DNA from: Spirochaetaceae bacterium
GTDB lineage: Bacteria; Spirochaetota; Spirochaetia; Treponematales; Treponemataceae
NCBI GenBank assembly: GCA_017382775.1
Contig: JAFNZQ010000101.1
Location: 1 to 12,618, forward strand
Reading direction: 5' to 3'
Length of the DNA: 12,618 nucleotides
The notes below the pieces were generated by a model. It ran no database searches and was not told the DNA's origin. It saw only the letters and a program-made list of their open reading frames with translations. Below are positions 6,788 to 12,618 of this stretch, in pieces. Numbering within the stretch: the stretch's first letter is position 1; every line of letters starts with the position of its first letter. The position numbers were made by a program, and so were the translations under genes.

Positions 6788-7885
6788 ATGAAAGAGAAAG
6801 TTATTGCAGTAAAAACAGTTTTGATTAACAATTTGGTAGCCGTGATTTTTTTGGGATTGACAATCGTGGCAATCCCCATATCCGGTTTTTCCGCCACGTT
6901 TATTATAAACGATATTTTGTCCCGAATGGCACGAAACTGCTTTTTGGTTTTCTCCCTGATTTTGCCGATTATGGCCGGAATGGGTATTAACTTCGGAATG
7001 GTTTTGGGCGCCATGGCCGGACAAATCGGGCTGATTTTCGCCATGGACTGGAACATTGCCGGTATTCAAGGCCTGGTTTTTGCCGCCTTAATCGGAGTTC
7101 CCATTTCCGTGGGGTTGGGCTGGATTGCCGCAACGGTTTTGAACAAGGCCAAAGGTCGGGAAATGGTTACCAGTTACATCCTTGGTTTTTTCTTCAACGG
7201 AATTTACCAGTTCGTGGTTTTGTACCTCTTTGATTCCATTATTCCCATGCACAATAAAGCCCTTTGCTTGTCACGAGGATACGGCGTCAGAAACACGGTT
7301 AATTTGGATCCTGTTCGACAGGTTTTGGATAATGCCTTGTTGCTGCGTATAGGCGAAATTAAAATTCCGGTACTATCATTTTTGGTGATTGGCGTTCTTT
7401 GTCTTTTCATTATTTGGTTTAAACGGACTAAGTTGGGGCATGATATGCGTGCGGTGGGACAGGAACAGGTTGTATCCAACTCCGCAGGTATTCCCGTGGA
7501 GCATACTCGAACCCTGTCCATTGTAATATCCACGGTTTTGGCCTGTTTCGGACAAATAATTTTCCTGCAAAATATCGGAAATATGAACACTTACAACGCC
7601 CACGACCAAACCGGATTTTTCTCTGCGGCGGCGATTTTGGTTGGAGGAGCAACCATCACCAAGGCTACTATTCCAAATTGCTTTGCCGGTGTGTTCCTCC
7701 TGCATTTGATGTACATCGTTGTGCCTCGTGCGGGACAAAACATTTTCAACGACGGCAACATCGGTGAATATTTCCGACAGTTCATCGGTTACGGTGTTAT
7801 CGCCTTGTCCTTGGTGATTCATGCATGGCGAACCAAGCGGGCCGACGAAGCCGGTCGTAAAGCCCTGGCCGGCGAGAAAGACTGA
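6788..7885 (+). CDS. ABC importer permease 2, BPD_transp_2 family
   Basis: 365 residues, strongly hydrophobic, same family as permease 1. Likely membrane segments lie near residues 10-33, 50-65, 69-86, 92-118, 128-148, 193-210, 242-261, 276-290, 297-312 and 331-346. The coupling loop is KRTKLGHDMRAVGQEQVVSN at about 212-231 followed by SAGIPVEHTRTLSIVIST at 232-249, and the outer loop GYGVRNTVNLD at 164-174 aligns with permease 1. The two are therefore paralogues that probably form a heterodimer. The gene starts 13 bases after permease 1 with AAGGATGGAG before the ATG, so the two are almost certainly co-expressed. The C-terminal tail after residue 347 is charged (RTKRADEAGRKALAGEKD) and cytoplasmic. 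Confidence 0.9.
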   Translation: MKEKVIAVKTVLINNLVAVIFLGLTIVAIPISGFSATFIINDILSRMARNCFLVFSLILPIMAGMGINFGMVLGAMAGQIGLIFAMDWNIAGIQGLVFAALIGVPISVGLGWIAATVLNKAKGREMVTSYILGFFFNGIYQFVVLYLFDSIIPMHNKALCLSRGYGVRNTVNLDPVRQVLDNALLLRIGEIKIPVLSFLVIGVLCLFIIWFKRTKLGHDMRAVGQEQVVSNSAGIPVEHTRTLSIVISTVLACFGQIIFLQNIGNMNTYNAHDQTGFFSAAAILVGGATITKATIPNCFAGVFLLHLMYIVVPRAGQNIFNDGNIGEYFRQFIGYGVIALSLVIHAWRTKRADEAGRKALAGEKD

Positions 7886-7900
7886 TTTTAAGGAGACAAA

Positions 7901-8266
7901 ATGAAGCGACATATAATAGTAAAAATAGCATTGATAGTTGTCTATCTGGTTCTATTCGTTACAATGTTTTGCACCGGTCGTTCGCACACGGCATTAATCG
8001 ACAACAAAGGTGCGGAAGATGGCTCTTACGAAGCCGTAGCTTCCATGAAAGTCAGTGTGGACGGTAGCAAACCTTTGGAGTTTTTCAAAAATGATCGCGA
8101 CCTGTTTCCTGTGAAAGGACAAACTGCCACCATTAAAATCGAATTTAAGGATGGAACTCCGGCAAAGACCTTTAAGGTAAAAATTCCTTTCAAATCCGAT
8201 GCGGTTTTGATTTCCATTCCCAAATTGATTGCGGGATTGGATGCCGTCGAACATTTTGAGATGTGA
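7901..8266 (+). CDS. Small single-pass membrane-anchored protein of the importer operon
   Basis: 121 residues. Seen: a positive start (MKRHIIVK), one hydrophobic helix at about residues 7-24 and no lipobox (Cys24 in TMFCTG lacks the right context), then an extracytoplasmic part of about 95 residues that alternates strand-like segments (MKVSVDG, QTATIKIEFKDG, FKVKIPF, AVLISIPKL). A small all-beta outer domain is likely. From memory it resembles short proteins annotated DUF6672 that sit beside BPD_transp_2 permeases in treponemes; I hold that loosely. AAGGAGAC precedes the ATG and the gene starts 15 bases after permease 2. The stop overlaps the next gene as GTGA. The position points to an accessory role in transport, for example stabilising the permeases or docking a binding protein. 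No activity is known to me. Confidence 0.78.
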   Translation: MKRHIIVKIALIVVYLVLFVTMFCTGRSHTALIDNKGAEDGSYEAVASMKVSVDGSKPLEFFKNDRDLFPVKGQTATIKIEFKDGTPAKTFKVKIPFKSDAVLISIPKLIAGLDAVEHFEM

Positions 8267-9723
8267 ATTTGAAAAAACTGCTTCTTCCGTTCATATTGAT
8301 TTTCCTCGGTTTTGTGGCCATTGTGGTTTTATTTTTTACCCGAGATCGCCTTTTTTCCACCGAAGTGGAAAAACCGCAGATGTCTGTGAAAATAACTCCG
8401 GGAGTATCCACGTCTTCCAACTCGGTGGAAGTGGTTACCGAAAAAGGCGTTGTTGTGGTGGAAAATGGGGAGAATCACCTGAATTCCTACACAGACGATC
8501 TTAATTCCGATTCCTTCGATGACCAAATTGTGGTTTCCAAGGATAGCGACTTTGGGGAGGCTGTGTTGACCGTTAAGGTTTACAATTCGGATACGGGAAA
8601 TTTCGATGCCTGCGAACCTGTGGACACCGGTATAACTCACACGGAATCTTTCTCCGTTTTAGTCCTTGACTTGCTGGGAAATCATTCCAAATCCATTGTG
8701 GCTTTGGGGCACAACCTTGATGGCGAAATGGTTTTAAGCGCCTTTTTGGTGGATTTGTTTTTCGGCAAAGTGAAGTTGCATCCCATTGCCCACATTACGG
8801 CTTCGGAAAATATCACCATTTTGCAATCGGAACGATCTCAAAACTATCAAATGGGACAAACCAAGGACAAAAGTTTTCCCATTTTGGCCTTTTATCTTAC
8901 GGAAGATTCTTCTCGGCAGCTTCAAGTGGAATACGTTTGGAGTTCCTTCCTTCGCAAGTACATCAAGAAGACCGAACGGCAAATTTCCATTCCAAAGGTT
9001 GAAGACGATATTGTGGAAATGCTTCAACGTGGCAATGTTTCTGATTTGGAAGGCTTTTTGGACGGTTTGTGGTATAAAATTGACGAAAAGGCCGGTGATC
9101 AATACTTTGTGTTTTTCAATTCTCAAAAGCGAGAAGTTGTCTTTTTGTTTGAGGATGCCCAGGAAATTTATCGGTGGCGACAAAGCACCAAACGGCGGGA
9201 AGGATTGTACTTTTCCGTTACCAATACTGCCATTGCCAACCTTACTCGACGGGTGGACGTTTCAGTTCCCAACGGACAACAAATTGTTTTGCGTATAAAC
9301 GATGATGTGAGAATGCCCATTAGTGAAAGTACAATTTGGAACGGTACCTATTATCGCCACACCGATGCTTCCTTGGGAAATGTGAAGACACAGCGATTGC
9401 CCACCGAAATTTTTGCAAGCACCGAAATGGACAAAAAACTGTGGAAAACCGCCGACGGTATGGTTCTGATGATTATGGACAACAAATTCGAACTTTCCGG
9501 AAGTGTATCTCCCGAAAGCGGTTCGGTGGCCTTTGAGAAAACAGGGAATTCTCTCTTTTTCCAGTTTCGTCCCCAATCCGCAGAATGTCGCCTTAATGGC
9601 TTTTATAAGGTAGATTTTCCCAATGAGGATGGCACTCAAATGGTTTTGTCTCCGGCGATTATCACCACCACAGGCTATTCCCTACCCGGTGATGATGCCA
9701 TCGTTTTTACACTATCGGAGTGA
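8263..9723 (+). CDS. Large membrane-anchored extracytoplasmic protein of unknown function, with calcium-loop-like motif
   Basis: 486 residues. Seen: a lysine start (MNLKK), one hydrophobic helix at about residues 6-25, a linker rich in Ser/Thr/Val at about 38-65, and a long beta-rich outer region. DLNSDSFDD at 79-87 fits the DxNxDxxxD spacing of calcium-binding loops found in FG-GAP/VCBS and dockerin-like repeats; only one copy is clear. A second beta-rich region (FLDGLWYKIDEKAG at 265-278, LNGFYKVDFPNEDG near 448-461) may be a separate domain. I do not recognise the family with confidence. It vaguely resembles treponemal proteins annotated as pallilysin-related adhesins, but no HEXXH protease motif is present. 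The start is GTG at 8263, overlapping the preceding stop as GTGA with a poor ribosome site, so translation is probably coupled. rsmG follows after four bases. Confidence 0.75.
   Translation: MNLKKLLLPFILIFLGFVAIVVLFFTRDRLFSTEVEKPQMSVKITPGVSTSSNSVEVVTEKGVVVVENGENHLNSYTDDLNSDSFDDQIVVSKDSDFGEAVLTVKVYNSDTGNFDACEPVDTGITHTESFSVLVLDLLGNHSKSIVALGHNLDGEMVLSAFLVDLFFGKVKLHPIAHITASENITILQSERSQNYQMGQTKDKSFPILAFYLTEDSSRQLQVEYVWSSFLRKYIKKTERQISIPKVEDDIVEMLQRGNVSDLEGFLDGLWYKIDEKAGDQYFVFFNSQKREVVFLFEDAQEIYRWRQSTKRREGLYFSVTNTAIANLTRRVDVSVPNGQQIVLRINDDVRMPISESTIWNGTYYRHTDASLGNVKTQRLPTEIFASTEMDKKLWKTADGMVLMIMDNKFELSGSVSPESGSVAFEKTGNSLFFQFRPQSAECRLNGFYKVDFPNEDGTQMVLSPAIITTTGYSLPGDDAIVFTLSE
9716..9720 (+). promoter_or_regulatory. 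Ribosome binding site of rsmG
   Basis: CGGAG, seven bases before the GTG at 9728 and inside the last codons of the preceding gene. It supports the GTG start over the longer open frame that begins at 9623. Confidence 0.6.
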
Positions 9724-9727
9724 TGAT

Positions 9728-10408
9728 GTGACTCTTTCGGAAATCTTTTGCCACAATTTTCCTTCCATAGGTATTTCCGCTCCCCATTATTCCCCGGAGG
9801 AAATTTCCCGATTGCAAAATCTTCTCTGCAAATTTGTTGATGAAATTTCCCTTTTTAACAAACGGATGAATTTGGTTGCGGCGGATTCTTCGGAGCAAAT
9901 TGCTAAAAATCACGTTTTGGATTGCCTTGCCGCCGTGCCAATATTGAAACAAAAAATATTTCTTCAAAAAACGGAAATCAAGGTAGCGGATTTGGGTAGC
10001 GGCGCCGGTTTCCCCGGAATTCCCTTGGCCGCAGCCTTTCCGGAAATAAAATGGACCTTGGTGGAACGTATGGTAAAGCGCTCCACCTTTTTACAAGGAA
10101 CGGTCGCCCAACTTGGCTTGAAAAACGTGGAAGTTTTCCAAGGTGATTTTGCCGATGTTCCGGCCGAAACCTTTGATTTTGCCACCTTTCGGGCCTTTCA
10201 TCCCTTTGAAGAATCACTTTTGAAAAACATTTTTCGCCTTTTGAAAACCCACGGCACCGTTTTGGCCTACAAAGCAAAAACGGAAAAAATTTTGGAAGAA
10301 ATGCGGGATTTTCCCCAATGGGTTTCTAATTATAAAATCTTTCCTTTAAAATGCGATTTTTTACCGGATCATCAGCGGAATTTGGTGGTTTTCAAAAAAA
10401 ATGTTTAG
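9728..10408 (+). CDS. rsmG: 16S rRNA (guanine-527-N7)-methyltransferase RsmG (GidB)
   Basis: 226 residues. RsmG methylates G527 of 16S rRNA in the decoding region using S-adenosylmethionine; its loss gives low-level streptomycin resistance in several bacteria. Seen: N-terminal helices, then NKRMNLVAADSSEQIAKNHV at 44-63 (family pattern ending in the H-x-x-D of HVLDCL), the SAM-binding glycine loop DLGSGAGFPGIPLA at 88-101, acidic E113 ending the next strand, and FRAFHPF at 154-160 in the place of the usual SRA motif. The start is GTG at 9728 with CGGAG upstream; the frame is open from 9623, but those 35 residues only shadow the previous gene. It is last in the plus-strand operon, four bases after the unknown protein, which is an odd partner. 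It ends interlocked with the convergent rlmB-like gene. Confidence 0.92.
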   Translation: MTLSEIFCHNFPSIGISAPHYSPEEISRLQNLLCKFVDEISLFNKRMNLVAADSSEQIAKNHVLDCLAAVPILKQKIFLQKTEIKVADLGSGAGFPGIPLAAAFPEIKWTLVERMVKRSTFLQGTVAQLGLKNVEVFQGDFADVPAETFDFATFRAFHPFEESLLKNIFRLLKTHGTVLAYKAKTEKILEEMRDFPQWVSNYKIFPLKCDFLPDHQRNLVVFKKNV

Positions 10409-11163
10409 GCTTCCTTTATTTGGAAGAAAACTTCTTGCAAAATAATTCCCGCAGCAACAGAAACGTTCAAACTGTCGATTGCCTCCGTGGTGCCTATGGA
10501 AACAAAGGCGTCACAATTTTTTTTCACCAAACGGGCAATTCCGCTACCTTCACTGCCTAAAACAATGGCGGTTTTGGGCGGAAATTTTGTTTTTCGTGCG
10601 ATTTCGCCGTTCATGTCCGCTCCATAAACCCAAAATCCGGCCTCTTTTAGTTTCGTAATTGCCGCATTCAGGTTGGGAACCGTGGCAATTTTCAAATGAT
10701 TTATTGCACCGGCGCTGGTTCTGGCAACCACTTCGCTGTCCTTGGGACTGTTCTTTTCCGTTCGGATAACCAAGTCACAACCGAATTGGGCGGCGGAACG
10801 GAAAATCGCTCCCACGTTATGGGGATCGGTAATGTCGTTGAGCAAAAGCACGATGGATTTGTCACCTACGTTCTTCAAAAATTCGTCCAGGGCAATTTTT
10901 TCCCGCAAGGAATTGGATGAAACATTGGCCTGCAAAACCACACCTCGGTGATCTTCAGCCCCTTGCCCCAGTCCCGCAACCATGGAATTTAATGTGGCAT
11001 CGTCGGTTTTTTTCACCGTAACGTGTTGTGATGTTGCCAAATTGATAATCTTCTTTGTTCGCGGCCCCATTCGGCTGTAAAAAAGGGTAATTTCGTTTAC
11101 GTCCGTACCCTTTGCCACTCGCAAAACCTCTTCAATGGCGTGAAAACCGGTAATAATGCTCAT
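10405..11163 (-). CDS. rlmB: TrmH-family rRNA 2'-O-methyltransferase, RlmB-like
   Basis: 252 residues. RlmB methylates the ribose of G2251 in 23S rRNA; related SPOUT enzymes modify other rRNA or tRNA sites, so the exact target is inferred. Seen: an N-terminal substrate-binding part starting ITGFHAIEEVL (4-14), DHRGVVL at 71-77, then the SPOUT knot motifs: NDITDPHNVGAIFRSA at 109-124, LGSEGSG at 202-208 and SLNVSVAAGI at 231-240. The segment before motif 3 reads SIGTTEAID rather than the more usual IPM-containing form. The start is the ATG at 11163 with GGAG six bases upstream; the frame is open to 11319, but the extra 52 residues shadow the end of the ychJ-like gene. It begins one base after that gene's stop and is probably co-transcribed with it. 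Confidence 0.88.
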   Translation of the reverse strand: MSIITGFHAIEEVLRVAKGTDVNEITLFYSRMGPRTKKIINLATSQHVTVKKTDDATLNSMVAGLGQGAEDHRGVVLQANVSSNSLREKIALDEFLKNVGDKSIVLLLNDITDPHNVGAIFRSAAQFGCDLVIRTEKNSPKDSEVVARTSAGAINHLKIATVPNLNAAITKLKEAGFWVYGADMNGEIARKTKFPPKTAIVLGSEGSGIARLVKKNCDAFVSIGTTEAIDSLNVSVAAGIILQEVFFQIKEA

Positions 11164-11164
11164 T

Positions 11165-11668
11165 TTATGCTCCGCAACAGTGTTTGTATTTTTTGCCTGA
11201 ACCGCAGGGGCAAGGTTCGTTTCGTCCAACCTTTGCCGTGGGGCGAACCACCTGTTGTACCGGTGCGAATCGTCCATTAATGTAAAGCCACTTTCCGTTG
11301 ATTTTTTCGAATTCCGCAATTTCGTGATGTTCTTCCTTTACACCTTTGCTGTTCCGGAAATTCGCGATAAAATCCACAACGCCACGTTTATCATTTTCTG
11401 TGCCTGCTTCGGTTCTTACAATTTCCAATCCCAACCATTGGGATTCTTCCGCCCACTTTTTTGTTTGATTATAATCGATTTGCGTTTTTTTGTCCGAATT
11501 ATCGCAGGTTGCCACGATGTAGTCAATTTCGTGTTTTACATAGGCGGTGTATCGACTGCGCATCAGTTCTTCTGCCGTGGTCGCATCCCGTTTGCCCAAA
11601 ATTACGGCACCGCAACATTCATCGTAAGTTTTGTTTGAGCCGCAAGGACACAATTCTGTTTTAGCCAT
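11165..11668 (-). CDS. ychJ: YchJ-family protein with SEC-C zinc motifs at both ends
   Basis: 167 residues. Seen: a cysteine motif at the N-terminus, [13 protein letters not shown] at 7-19, and a perfect SEC-C motif at the C-terminus, [13 protein letters not shown] at 153-165; each should bind one zinc ion. Between them is an NTF2-like domain with the YchJ hallmark MRSRYTAYV at 36-44, plus a [13 protein letters not shown] segment at 72-84 and a closing KWLYINGRF at 126-134. This matches the YchJ (UPF0225) layout and length. The function is not established in the family; the SEC-C motif in SecA binds SecB and ribosomes, so ribosome contact is a reasonable guess. The start is the ATG at 11668 with GGAGG four bases upstream; the frame extends nine codons further without support. 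A near-perfect promoter lies just upstream, and the rlmB-like gene follows after one base. Confidence 0.87.
   Translation of the reverse strand: MAKTELCPCGSNKTYDECCGAVILGKRDATTAEELMRSRYTAYVKHEIDYIVATCDNSDKKTQIDYNQTKKWAEESQWLGLEIVRTEAGTENDKRGVVDFIANFRNSKGVKEEHHEIAEFEKINGKWLYINGRFAPVQQVVRPTAKVGRNEPCPCGSGKKYKHCCGA
11170..11173 (-). promoter_or_regulatory. Ribosome binding site of the rlmB-like gene
   Basis: GGAG on the minus strand, six bases before the ATG at 11163 and inside the last codons of the ychJ-like gene. It supports the short start over the long open frame from 11319. Confidence 0.6.
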
Positions 11669-11685
11669 AAAGCCTCCGTTGTGTG

Positions 11686-11714
11686 ATTCTAGCATAAATT
11701 GCGGTTATTGTCAA
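11686..11714 (-). promoter_or_regulatory. Sigma-70 promoter for ychJ-rlmB
   Basis: Read on the minus strand: TTGACA (11714-11709), a 17-base spacer, TAGAAT (11691-11686). It has the same core hexamers and spacing as the promoter of the outer-membrane protein gene. Its -35 box begins inside an inverted repeat at 11699-11734. The start site should fall near 11679, very close to the GGAGG ribosome site, so the leader is short. Confidence 0.85.
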
Positions 11715-11734
11715 TAGAATGTTAATAACCGCAA
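11699..11734. repeat. 11-base perfect inverted repeat between pgi and ychJ
   Basis: TTGCGGTTATT (11699-11709) and its exact complement AATAACCGCAA (11724-11734) are separated by 14 bases. Read in the direction of pgi, the RNA would form a hairpin 18 bases past the pgi stop codon, followed by only a short T-rich stretch (TTTAT), so as a terminator it is weak. It also covers part of the ychJ promoter spacer and touches the -35 box, so it could instead be an operator. Both roles are inference. Confidence 0.6.
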
Positions 11735-11751
11735 CGAATAAATTCCTTGCC

Positions 11752-12492
11752 TCAGATGTTCAGCAATTTGGCAAATTCCGCCAATTCCGGGCTTCGCTCA
11801 CCGGAAAGCACCTTTTTCGTGAGGATTTTACCCAGTTGAACCCCTTCTTGGTCGAAACTATTTAAATTCCAAACAAATCCCTGGAACATAATTTTGTTCT
11901 CAAAATGTGCCAAAAGGGCGCCCAAGGTTTTGGGAGTGAGTTTTTTCGCCACCAACAGACTTGAAGGACGTCCGCCTTGGAAATTTTTATTGGGATTTTC
12001 ATCGGATTTTCCCAAAGCGAAGGCCACAATTTGTGCAACCAAATTTGCGCAAAGCTTCGTCTGTCCGGTGGAACCGTCCACTTCCACATCTTCGCCTGTT
12101 TGATTCTCTTGGAAGCCCACAAACTGCAAAGGAATTTTCGAAGTTCCCTGGTGAAGCAACTGATAGAAAGAATGCTGTCCGTTTGTTCCCGGTTCGCCGA
12201 AAATTGCAGGACCGGTTTCGTAGGTTACCGCTTTCCCAAAACGATTCACACTTTTACCGTTGGATTCCATATCCGCCTGTTGTAAGTGGGCGGGGAATCG
12301 GCTGAGAGCCTGGCTGTAAGGCAAGACTGCTGTGGTTCCGTATTCCAAAACGTTTCGTTCAAACACACCGATTAAGGCATCCAGCAAGGAGGCATTTTCC
12401 GTAACCTTGGTTTTTGTGGCAACTTTGTCCGCCTCATGGGCACCTTCCAAAAATTCTCGGAAAACGTCGCCACCAAAAGCAAGGGAAAGCAT
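11752..12492 (-). CDS. pgi: Glucose-6-phosphate isomerase, C-terminal half
   Basis: About 246 recognisable residues; the N-terminal half is missing. The enzyme interconverts glucose 6-phosphate and fructose 6-phosphate in glycolysis. Counting from the codon at 12492, seen: LSLAFGGDVFREFLEGAHEA at 2-21, LPYSQALSRFPAHLQQADME at 57-76 running into SNGKSVNRFG, the active-site segment FGEPGTNGQHSFYQLLHQG at 98-116, FQGGRPSS at 171-178, and the family signature NLNSFDQEGVQLGK at 209-222 with its catalytic lysine. All of this is intact. Upstream of 12492 the frame stays open to the window edge, but the sequence no longer resembles Pgi: the phosphate-binding GGRYS-type region expected just before LSLAF is absent. 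The ATG at 12492 is therefore an internal methionine, not a real start. The gene is either cut by a misjoin or genuinely broken. Confidence 0.93.
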   Translation of the reverse strand: MLSLAFGGDVFREFLEGAHEADKVATKTKVTENASLLDALIGVFERNVLEYGTTAVLPYSQALSRFPAHLQQADMESNGKSVNRFGKAVTYETGPAIFGEPGTNGQHSFYQLLHQGTSKIPLQFVGFQENQTGEDVEVDGSTGQTKLCANLVAQIVAFALGKSDENPNKNFQGGRPSSLLVAKKLTPKTLGALLAHFENKIMFQGFVWNLNSFDQEGVQLGKILTKKVLSGERSPELAEFAKLLNI

Positions 12493-12618
12493 TCCTACGA
12501 ACCGGCTGGTTTTCCGGAAAAACTTGTCCTCGATGAAAATGGTGACGTAAAATGTCTTTATACAGCAGCCGATGGTACTCAGAGTGTTGGTGATTACGAT
12601 GTTGTTCCGCGTCTGAAC
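12493..12618 (+). other. Non-Pgi tail with an open plus-strand reading frame
   Basis: These 126 bases do not continue pgi. Read on the plus strand in the frame starting TCC at 12493, all 42 codons are open and look protein-like: FPEKLVLDENGDVKC near 12511-12555, then YTAADGTQSVGDYDVVPRLN up to the edge. The glycine-aspartate turns and purine-first codons favour real coding, but the minus frame in the same register is open too, so the strand is not certain. I do not recognise the protein and see no start codon or ribosome site. A 12-base palindrome, TTTTCCGGAAAA, lies at 12510-12521 near the junction. Confidence 0.45.

Noticed and set aside
4106..7885. Assignment as the riboflavin importer RfuBCD or the galactose importer MglAC
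   Set aside because: The gene order ATPase-permease-permease fits Rfu-like or nucleoside importers, but no RfuA- or BmpA-like binding protein or riboswitch is present, and nothing in the sequence fixes the substrate.
8263..9723. Metalloprotease activity like pallilysin
   Set aside because: No HEXXH motif exists in the protein.
9623..9727. Longer rsmG start
   Set aside because: The extra 35 residues overlap the end of the previous gene and look like its shadow. The GTG at 9728 has a ribosome site and gives normal family length.
11164..11319. Longer rlmB start
   Set aside because: The added 52 residues shadow the C-terminal SEC-C region of the ychJ-like gene; the conserved start ITGFHAIEEVL begins at 11163.
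12510..12521. Palindrome TTTTCCGGAAAA as a recombination or insertion site
   Set aside because: TTCCGG and GGAAAA strings are frequent throughout this window, so one palindrome near the junction is weak evidence; no target duplication or transposase is present.

Overview
The window looks like bacterial chromosome from a spirochaete, most probably a Treponema relative, rather than a phage or plasmid. This is my reading of protein resemblance and is not proven. The pointers are a small outer-membrane barrel protein of the spirochaetal type, a glucose-6-phosphate isomerase C-terminal half that reads like the treponemal form, an LCP-like protein directly after nadD and yqeK, and a two-permease sugar/nucleoside-type ABC importer with spirochaete-like accessory proteins. 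I see no tRNA, rRNA, CRISPR array, insertion sequence or prophage gene.

Layout. (1) Positions 1-3812, minus strand: one tightly packed operon reads right to left as outer-membrane protein, LolD/MacB-type ABC ATPase, obg, nadD, yqeK, LCP-like protein (cut by the left edge). A near-consensus sigma-70 promoter precedes the outer-membrane gene. From the ATPase onward every junction overlaps (GTGA, ATGA, 11 bases, ATGA), so translation is probably coupled along five genes. (2) Positions 3813-4105: a divergent intergenic region with one good promoter for each direction. (3) Positions 4106-10408, plus strand: an ABC importer operon encoding a double-domain ATPase, two paralogous BPD_transp_2 permeases, a 121-residue membrane-anchored protein, a 486-residue membrane-anchored protein with a calcium-loop-like motif, and rsmG at the end. 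No substrate-binding protein is encoded here. (4) Positions 10405-11668, minus strand: ychJ-like SEC-C protein then an RlmB/TrmH-family rRNA methyltransferase. It meets rsmG head-on with interlocking stop codons. (5) Positions 11752-12492, minus strand: the C-terminal half of pgi.

Most of this is core housekeeping: ribosome assembly (Obg), rRNA methylation (RsmG, RlmB), NAD synthesis (NadD), dinucleotide polyphosphate turnover (YqeK) and glycolysis (Pgi). The least understood part is the importer operon. Its two uncharacterised extracytoplasmic proteins occupy the position where a solute-binding protein would be expected, and the second half of its ATPase has degenerate catalytic motifs.

The right edge is odd. 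Recognisable Pgi stops abruptly near 12492, in the middle of the protein, and the last 126 bases do not encode the expected Pgi sequence in any frame. They do hold an open, protein-like plus-strand reading frame. This suggests either an assembly misjoin or a real rearrangement.
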